64,000 nt of DNA from Malachius bipustulatus (lineage: Eukaryota > Arthropoda > Insecta > Coleoptera > Melyridae): positions 56,166,404-56,230,403 of the forward strand of contig OU342633.1 in assembly GCA_910589415.1 (NCBI GenBank). The letters are read 5' to 3'. Shown in pieces: positions 56,882-64,000 of the stretch. Both the position numbers and the translations under genes were made by a program. The stretch's first letter is position 1. Every line of letters begins with the position of its first letter. The notes below the pieces were generated by a model. It did no database searches. It was given only the letters and a program-made list of their open reading frames with translations, and was not told where the DNA came from.

Positions 56882-57435
56882 CAGGGTGTTCTACAAGCTC
56901 TATGACAAACTTTGACAGATGGTAGGTTGCTTGATTTTAAACATATTTTTTTTAATAAACATGGGTCCGATTCGTTTTTGTTTGGAAGTTACAAGCATTT
57001 AAAAAATCGTAATTTTTCAAGTTCAAGGCCCTGTAAAAGGAAAACGGTTCAAGATAGAGAAAAACGGCTTACATGTCCCCATTTTAACTTTTCATGTACT
57101 GTCCTATGGTATAGAAACATTTGTACTTTCTTTGATTTTTTTAAATGTGGAGAAATCTCAGATTTTTTCAAATTTTTTATCACCCTTGTATAAACATTTC
57201 ATCTACATCATTGGATAGTACATGAAAAGTTAAAATAGGGACATGTAAGCCGTTTTTCTCTATCTTGAACCGTTTTCCTTTTACAGGGCCTTGAACTTGA
57301 AAAATTACGATTTTTTAAATGCTTGTAACTTCTAAACAAAAACGAATCGGACCCATGTTTATTGAAAAAAATATGTTTAAAATCAAGCAACCTACCATCT
57401 GTCAAAGTTTGTCATAGAGCTTGTAGAACACCCTG
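56882..57435. mobile_element. 554-bp snapback element
   Basis: Flanked by TA; starts cagggtgttctacaagctc and ends in its exact complement. The arms of about 230 bp are nearly perfect, so both strands carry the same chance open frame (56912 on plus, 57405 on minus). The core (caagatagagaaaaacggc) recurs in the 59.6-61.0 kb element and near 34.83 kb. Confidence 0.92.
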
Positions 57436-57445
57436 TATAAAGGGT

Positions 57446-57711
57446 CGCTTGTTCAAACGTATAAATTAAAAATTTTCAGATAATAATTACTGATTTCAAA
57501 TTGCAAATTTTGAAAATACGACGAATATATTTAAAGATCTTTTATTTTTTAATCAATAGTAATTATTATCTAAGTCTTCTTCTTAAAGGGAGCAGAATTT
57601 ATTTTCAGCAATATCAGACCAATAGTTTAGATAATATACAGGGCATTTTAAAATCAGTAATTATCTGAAAATTGTTCATTTACGCTTGAACAACCGGCCC
57701 TAAGTTTATTA
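57446..57711. mobile_element. about 265-bp inverted-repeat element
   Basis: agggtcgcttgttcaaacg at the left is mirrored by cgcttgaacaaccggccct at the right. Next to it, ttttcagataataattactg pairs with cagtaattatctgaaaa. A cagggcatttt end-like string lies just inside the right arm. Confidence 0.7.
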
Positions 57712-59549
57712 TTATTAATTGTGAGGAGTCGGTCGTTTATTATTAATCCTGCATCAAACCTTCGAGTTACGCGAGAAAAAGTAGTTTTTCAGGTATAGTG
57801 CCAGCAGTCGGTGAAGTACCTCCAATTACATTGCGATCGCAGGCTTCGACAGTGTAGTGGGATCGAACATCGTGCGCATTCAGTTTAAATCAAGGCAAGG
57901 CTGACCGCGCATTTAATAACACAAATACACACAGTTAACAGAATAGATATCGCGCGGCCGCGGCGTCGGGAGAACGGAAATACTTAAACTTTTGAATTGC
58001 GTCGTATGATGGCGTCGTTTCAATTTTCTTTCTTTGAGGTCTGATTTTTATCGTTTCGGCATTTTAAATTATTCAAACTGTTTTTGTGGGACCCAAAGGA
58101 ACCGCGGGTGGTTATACCTACCTGCCTAGTTATTCGCTTTTCCGAGCGTCGTTTCCGAGCGTAGTGAAGAGAAGTGGTCAAGGTGGTGACGGTGAGAGAA
58201 GAGAAGATTGGACAGAATAATAGCAAATGGTGAGCGGTCTCTGCTTTCTTTTTTAATGCTTGAAAATTTTGAAACTTTTCATAATCATCCGCATCAGATA
58301 TCTATTTGTTTATGTTTTTCGCAGCATGCTTCTCACGTTTAATTTGTTGATAAAATTTCCAATTCCAAACAAATCCCAAGTTATTTAAAATTTCACAAAT
58401 GCTCAGGGTAATCCATGAACGTATAAAATGTTTCCGAAATTTTGAGAGACTAGATTTCAACCAACTTTTAATAATTTTTCATAACATATAACACAGTATT
58501 ATTCGTGGGAAGTCCCTCCCAGTACAGTTAGTAAGTAACCTTGAAACAGAAGCCGAGCACATTATAGTGGGGCCCGGGCGAGGAGTAATGTGACGACGAC
58601 CGGAAACGGACGCGGAATGTTATTGTCCTAAACAATAATGTTCTCGAATGTTTCTCTGTGTGGATTAAAATTAATTTCTTGGAGTGGATTAGAATTAGTT
58701 TTCTTCTTTGGAAAAAAAATGACAGAAAACTTTTTACTGAACATTTGTGAGGGATGTTAAGAACGACATAATTATTATAAAAAAAGTTACCAACCGCGAG
58801 CCACGGCTTAATTGTTTATTTAACAAATTAGGTGCAAAATTCCATTGTTTGTGGAATATTAAAAAAAAAATCATTTCTTTAACTACTCATGAATGTATTG
58901 ACATTCGAAATACGTGGAAATTTTTAATAAAAAATGTAAGTAGGTACCTATGTAAACTTTTTTTCGAAAGTGATAACTGTAAGCTGCAGCATTTTTTTCC
59001 AACGCCCGAAAATCGGAAACAGTGTAAATTACACTAGAAGGACGCGCGGCATCATGAAAATTTAACAGTTCTGGTGGGAGACGGGAGGGGCGACCGACAC
59101 AGGATAGGTACTAGAATGAATAATAATTATTCTATAGTTTGATTCTGTTCCAATAATCCAATAATAATAATTATTCTAATTCCAATGAGCAAGAAGGACA
59201 CACATTCAGCAGGAATGTGATGTGTTTATAATACAGTCTTTTTCTTTTGGTTTTCGTCTTTTGTCAATTGCTTTTCCAAAGTTGTCATTGTCATTTATGA
59301 TTTTCTCATTTATCATACGTCAGTTTGATTTTTCAATTTAAATTCCACTTTTGTCAAATTAGATTCCTTTAATACCAAATCCTTTTCCGATGTTTATAAT
59401 AATGTCACTGTACGTAAATAGGAAAAGCAATTGACATATAAAGTGAAACTGATTTGACATAAAATAAAATTGAGAAGACACAAGTGGATGATGGGCCTAT
59501 GTAGCAAAATCATTTTCTCGAGATATTTCAGTTTAAAGTTATTAATAAA
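57712..59549. other. no supported gene; possible 5' exon near 57.8-58.2 kb
   Basis: A GC-richer stretch at 57820-58229, including gatatcgcgcggccgcggcg, ends in ATG directly followed by gtgagc (GT at 58230-58231). It could be a first exon whose start codon sits at the splice donor. No downstream exon was found, so this is only a suggestion. The rest is AT-rich. Confidence 0.3.
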
Positions 59550-61021
59550 TAGTGGCGTGTGTGAGTCGGACGAACATGTAAATATTTTGAGCCGGAACAA
59601 GATTACTTCCCCCCACCGTTTTCGAGGATGCTGAACACGATGCCGTTGTCAGAATTTCTCTTTGGGGTTGCGCAACCCCTCAAAAAAGCCAAAAACCACC
59701 CCCTAGAGAGATAAACCGCGCTTCAATCCATTTCCCTGAGAAAAAAAACCTTCCCCCGTTTTCGAGGATGCTGAGCACAATGGAGGTGCTGGACATCGCG
59801 TGCGACCCCGGCCAACCCCTCCACCGGCCAATACTCACCGCCGAAATGGGTGATTTTTTTTGATGTATGTATATGTAGGCCAAACGATGGACTTTTTCGA
59901 AAAACTTTTTGAAAAATCAAGTACAGAATCACAATGGCCATAATTTAAAATTATTTTGGAGTATAAAGGTGTCATATGACAGTGACATATCAAAGTTATG
60001 TTTTTTTAAATGGAATGCTCCTATGTTATTGCATTTTTAGATTGTCTGAGAAGAGGAAATAAGATTGGCTTTTACAGTTGGTGTTTAAATTCAGAAGTTT
60101 TTGAGTTATAAACAAGTGAAAATCGTCATTTTTTAAGTTCAATTCCCTTTACAACGAAAACGGCTAAAGATAGAGAAAAACGGCTTACATGTCCTTATTT
60201 TAACTTTTCATGTACTATCCTATGATATAGATGAAATGTTTATACAGGGTGATAAAAAATTTGAAAAAAACTGAGATTTCTCCACGCGTCGCCAAATAAA
60301 AAAATCAAAGAAAGTACAAAATAAATGTTTCTATACCATAGGATAGTACATAAAAAGTTAAAATAGGGACATGTAAGCCGTTTTTCTCTATCTTGAACCG
60401 TTTTCGTTGTACAGGGCCTTGAACTCGAAAAATGACGTATTTCACTGCTTGTTTAACTCAAAAACTTCTGAATTTAAACACCAACTGTAAAAGCCAATCT
60501 TATTTCCTCTTCTCAGACAATCTAAAAATGCAATAACATAGGAGCATTCCATTTAAAAAAAACATAACTTTGATATGTCACTGTCATATGGGACACTCTT
60601 TATACTCCAAAACAATTTTAAATTATGGCCATTGTGATTCTGTACTTGAATTTTCAAAAAGTTTTTCGAAAAAGTCTATCGTTTGGCCTACATATACATA
60701 AAAAAAAATCACCCATTTCGGGGGTGAGTATTGGCCGGTGGAGGGGTTGGTCGGGGTCGCACGAGATGTCCAGCACCTCCATTGTGCTCAGCATCCTCGA
60801 AAACGGGGGGAAGGTTTTTTTTGCAGGGAAATGGATTGAAGCTCGGTTTATCTCTCTAGGGGGTGGTTTTTGGCCGTTTTGAGGGGTTGCGCAACCCCAA
60901 AGAGAAATTCTGACAACGGCATCGTGTTCAGCATCCTCGAAAACGGGGGAGGGAAGTAATCTTGTTCCGGCTCAAAATATTTACAATTTTCGGGTTTTTT
61001 TCCGACTCACACACGCTACTA
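59550..61021. mobile_element. 1.47-kb snapback element, composite interior
   Basis: Outer ends gtggcgtgtgtgagtcgg and ccgactcacacacgctac. The arms, about 690 bp each, include paired gttttcgaggatgctgaac and ggggttgcgcaacccc blocks. From about 59940 inward the arms match the palindrome at 34.5 kb, and the central 200 bp matches the 56.9 kb element, including an internal tacagggtgataaaaaattt. Here one snapback element appears to lie inside another. Confidence 0.85.
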
Positions 61022-61087
61022 AAATAATAACATACTGTGTTATCTACATGAAAAAATAAAATAATGACAGCTTGCTATATAAATGTA

Positions 61088-62706
61088 TGTGCGCAAATGC
61101 TTCGTTTTCCATTCCAGATACAGGGTGTTATAGGTTTACTTAAAAACTGACGATTTATTTATTTGCTCTGAAACCGGTCGAGATGTGCAAATGAAATTTG
61201 GTGGGTTTTAAGAGGAAGGAAGTGATGGCACATTTTTTGACATGCAATTTCAAAGAATGTACAGTACAACAGTGGCACGCGCATACGGGTAATGATCTCA
61301 TTTTTTTTTTTTTTTTTGAAAAAAATGGTAGGTACGCCACTGAGATTTTTTATAGCAAACTGTCGTTATTTTTTCATGCAGAATCACCGCCTGAAGTTTG
61401 CCGCACTTATTTACAGGGTGTTAGTAAAAAGTAAAAAATAATAACAGTTTGTATTAACATAATGTAAAAGTATGTGCGCAAATGCTTCGTTTTCATACAT
61501 ACGAAGTGTTGGAAGAAATGACGACTTGCTAATAATAATACAGGGTGTTTTGTAATTGAATGTAAATATTTAAGGGGGTGATTTTTGGGTCCATTTTAAG
61601 AAGAAAACTTCATAAGAACGTATGTCCTAAAAGTCTTAGCTTTTGAGATACAGGGTCGTAAAGTTTTTTAAAATAAATAATTTTTTCATAATACATATCT
61701 GTAATGCCGCTCGGGATATTTTAATGAAATTTAATAGTAGACATCAGGTATTACTCATCAAGAGGCATTTTTTCATGTACCACATTTCGTTTTATCTCCA
61801 CTAGTCACATCTTGCAGAATTTTACCTGCATATTTTTATATTTTTTTATTGTCATTTTAACGACAATCTTGTGACCATGTAGAGAAACAGATTTTATTTT
61901 TTTAGGCGAAAACCATGCATCGGACTGAAAAAAAATAGGTAATCAAATTTGCTTGGAAATGAATGGGGACTCCAAAAATGATTTCTATTTGAACAGAAAT
62001 CAGTGGAGTACCATCAATGTCTGCTAAAATATGCCGGTAAAATTCTGCACGATCGTGCACCATCGTCACTAATGGAAATAAAATGAAACGTGGTACATGA
62101 AAAAATGCCCCTTGATCCGTAATACCTGTATACGAAATATCATTAAAATATACAGAGCGGTATTATAGATATTACGAAAAAATGATTTATTTTAATAGGA
62201 CTTTACCACCCTGTATCTCAAAAGTTAAGACTCTTAGGACATACGTTCTTATGAAGTTTTCTTCTTAAAATGGGTCCAAAAATCACCCCTTTAAATATTG
62301 ACATTCAATTACATAACACCCTGTATAATACAATAACATTGAACCAGAACTATAATAGAAAATGAAAGTAATAAAAATTTAAATGGGCTCGAAACTACAA
62401 CAAAATGTTGAAAATGATCTCCTTCAGACGTTTTATTTTTATTTTTATGTTTTATTTTTTTGCATAGAAATGACGCTCCATACGAAAAAAAGACAGGAAA
62501 GATTTTTTATCACAAATTGAACGAGAAATTAAAAAATGATATTTAATTTAAGAAATCTCAACGGCGTAGGTACCATTTTTTTCTTTAAAAAAAATTGAGA
62601 TCATTACTCGTATGCGCGTCACTGTTGAGCATAAAATTCTTAAATGCATGTCAAAAAAGGCGCAATCACTTCCTGTATTATGGAAAACGAGGCATTTGCG
62701 CATATA
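61088..62706. mobile_element. inverted-repeat element split by family X copy 3
   Basis: gcgcaaatgcttcgttttcc (61092) is mirrored by ggaaaacgaggcatttgcgc at 62682-62702. The gaagtgatggcacattttttg block (61219) is mirrored near 62650. The copy of family X at 61541-62323 lies between the arms. Additional cagggtgtta ends are present at 61124 and 61416. Confidence 0.7.
61541..62323. mobile_element. snapback element, family X copy 3 (783 bp)
   Basis: Same length and ends as 39383-40165 (cagggtgttttgtaattg), with TA on both sides (61539-61540 and 62324-62325). The arms of about 300 bp and central segment match copies 1 and 2 with scattered differences. Confidence 0.9.
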
Positions 62707-64000
62707 CGTTTATATGTATAGTAAACTTGTGACGGTTTTATTTTGTCACCTCATAATAATGGTTGCGGTGGTTATGATTTATTTTATTTATTTTAAATAA
62801 AAACAATGGGGTTATGTTATTTGTTTATATTTTGTTTATTATTTCTGATTTATTTATTTTAGTGGCTGTTATTCTGTGGTCTTGTCTTGTCAGTGTTGTT
62901 TGTCATTGTCATTATTAATGGTGGGAACTGAATGTTCTTTTTATTTTTGCAAGAGGAATCTTGATCCTGCTGACCGGAGACTATCAGTTTTTTTTTTCTC
63001 AAAAAGTTCGATCTATCTAATCACCCTGATTAAAAGTAGACAAAAAAAAAAAAGAAACTAAGAGGAAAAATTCAACAAAATTAAAATTGAATTATTAAAA
63101 TAAAAATCCACTCAGAGGAGAACTTTAAAACCTTTTCTGGTCGTTAATAATTATTGAAACCCAGCTTCACATTAAACTCGTAGGGAGTTTCAACATGTGT
63201 TGGAGTAGGAGAAGCTGGATTTCGCTAGGCCGACCGTGCAGGGTACTGGTGGTACGGTCATTCTTCTTAGAAGGATAAAAATTTATTACGGCAAGAAAAC
63301 TCTCCAAGGATTGTTTGTTCCTTAAACGCCCTCCTTCTACATCGGAGGTGAGTAATTGCAATTCCACTTTACTACGACACTTATTTTAGTTAACCAAAAA
63401 GGATATTGCTGGCACGCTTTGTGTCAGCCGAACTTTCCTATAGTCTCCGACAGCAGGTTACAGATGTTCTCTTTGCAGGGTTGTTCGTCCAGGGTATTTG
63501 TTCATCCACGGTAACTTTTCGGACGTGGTAACTGTTGATTTACTGATGTTGAAAACTGATGATTTACTTTTGCGGCACGGAGTCACCAGAGTAGAGTCTC
63601 CATCTTGTCTTTGACACCGGCTGTCCCTGCCTGACCGAGCCCGACGTACAGTCGTTGGTGAGAGCAACCCGGCCTGCACAGGTATTTACTATTTGTCAAT
63701 TACCTCCACTGCCTCAGGAGCCCCATTGGCACCGAGTCCAGGACTTCACCAGTGTTTATTTAATATTTTAGTTACTAATAGTGTGAACCAACAGCAGCTG
63801 CTCGCGGGGTAGATTATGAGGGACTTAGCATAGGCTAGAAATTAGTCTTTGTATTTTTTTTTACCTTCGTGATATATGCCGATACGTACCTGGATGGGTC
63901 GATGTAGCTCGTTTCAAGTTATAATATAAACTAGGCACTCCCGTGGAGCTGATTGTTTTATTACTATCTATTCTGGCCAACCTTAAACAACCCCTATTAG
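62707..64000. other. no recognisable gene
   Basis: 62.7-63.15 kb is AT-rich. 63.15-63.95 kb is more balanced in base composition and could be an LTR or exon-containing region. A donor-like site (cggag then gtgagt) lies at about 63345-63350. No domain, repeat partner or reading frame supports a call. Confidence 0.35.

Noticed and set aside
56912..57405. Two near-identical open frames on opposite strands (plus from 56912, minus from 57405)
   Set aside because: They are mirror images produced by the palindromic element, not genes.
1..64000. CRISPR array or bacterial operon
   Set aside because: No regularly spaced repeats with spacers. Introns, LTR elements and animal exons show a eukaryotic genome.

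Overview
This is a stretch of eukaryotic nuclear DNA, almost certainly from an insect or another arthropod. The reasons are two BEL/Pao LTR retrotransposons, an I/Jockey-type LINE fragment, many TA-flanked inverted-repeat elements, and spliced exons of animal genes (disks-large C-terminus, CUB domain, Sushi/ephrin-receptor-like repeats, THAP finger). AT-rich sequence with many (TAA)n and GTACCTAC-type repeats would suit a hemipteran, but the species cannot be fixed from this sequence. There is no prokaryotic operon, CRISPR array or rRNA, and I recognised no tRNA gene.

Layout. 1-6.5 kb: gene-poor DNA with a 165-bp MITE (2100-2264) and a 748-bp snapback element (4488-5235). 6562-13537: complete minus-strand BEL/Pao element (BEL-1) with identical 439-bp LTRs, 5-bp target duplication aagat and an intact 1752-codon polyprotein; it sits inside an older repeat. 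14.9-19.7 kb: two minus-strand exons, one encoding a CUB domain (14951-15128) and one a signal peptide (19531-19625), below a GC-rich promoter-like block. 20.6-24.1 kb: piggyBac-like and CAGGGTGT-type inverted-repeat elements. 24213-30938: second BEL/Pao element (BEL-2, plus strand) with identical 570-bp LTRs and target duplication attat, but with most of the integrase core deleted. 31-41 kb: LINE relics, palindromes, simple repeats and a GC island. 41.3-51.6 kb: a gene-derived zone with pieces of an SVEP1-like gene on both strands, a THAP exon, the last two exons of dlg1, an inserted LINE and a Tigger relic; most coding pieces here carry frameshifts or stops. 52-62.7 kb: densely packed, often nested long inverted-repeat elements. 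62.7-64 kb: nothing recognisable.

How it fits together. Two points stand out. First, at least seven elements with largely different interiors share the terminus CAGGGTGT...ACACCCTG next to a TA, and most are near-complete palindromes; this looks like one transposase acting on many unrelated cargoes, and each transcribed copy would fold into a long hairpin RNA. Second, BEL-2 is integration-defective by sequence yet has identical LTRs and a perfect target duplication, beside a fully intact relative (BEL-1), which points to mobilisation in trans. The intact BEL and LINE reading frames argue that the base calls are generally sound, so the frameshifts and stops in the 41-51 kb gene fragments look like real decay rather than general sequencing error.
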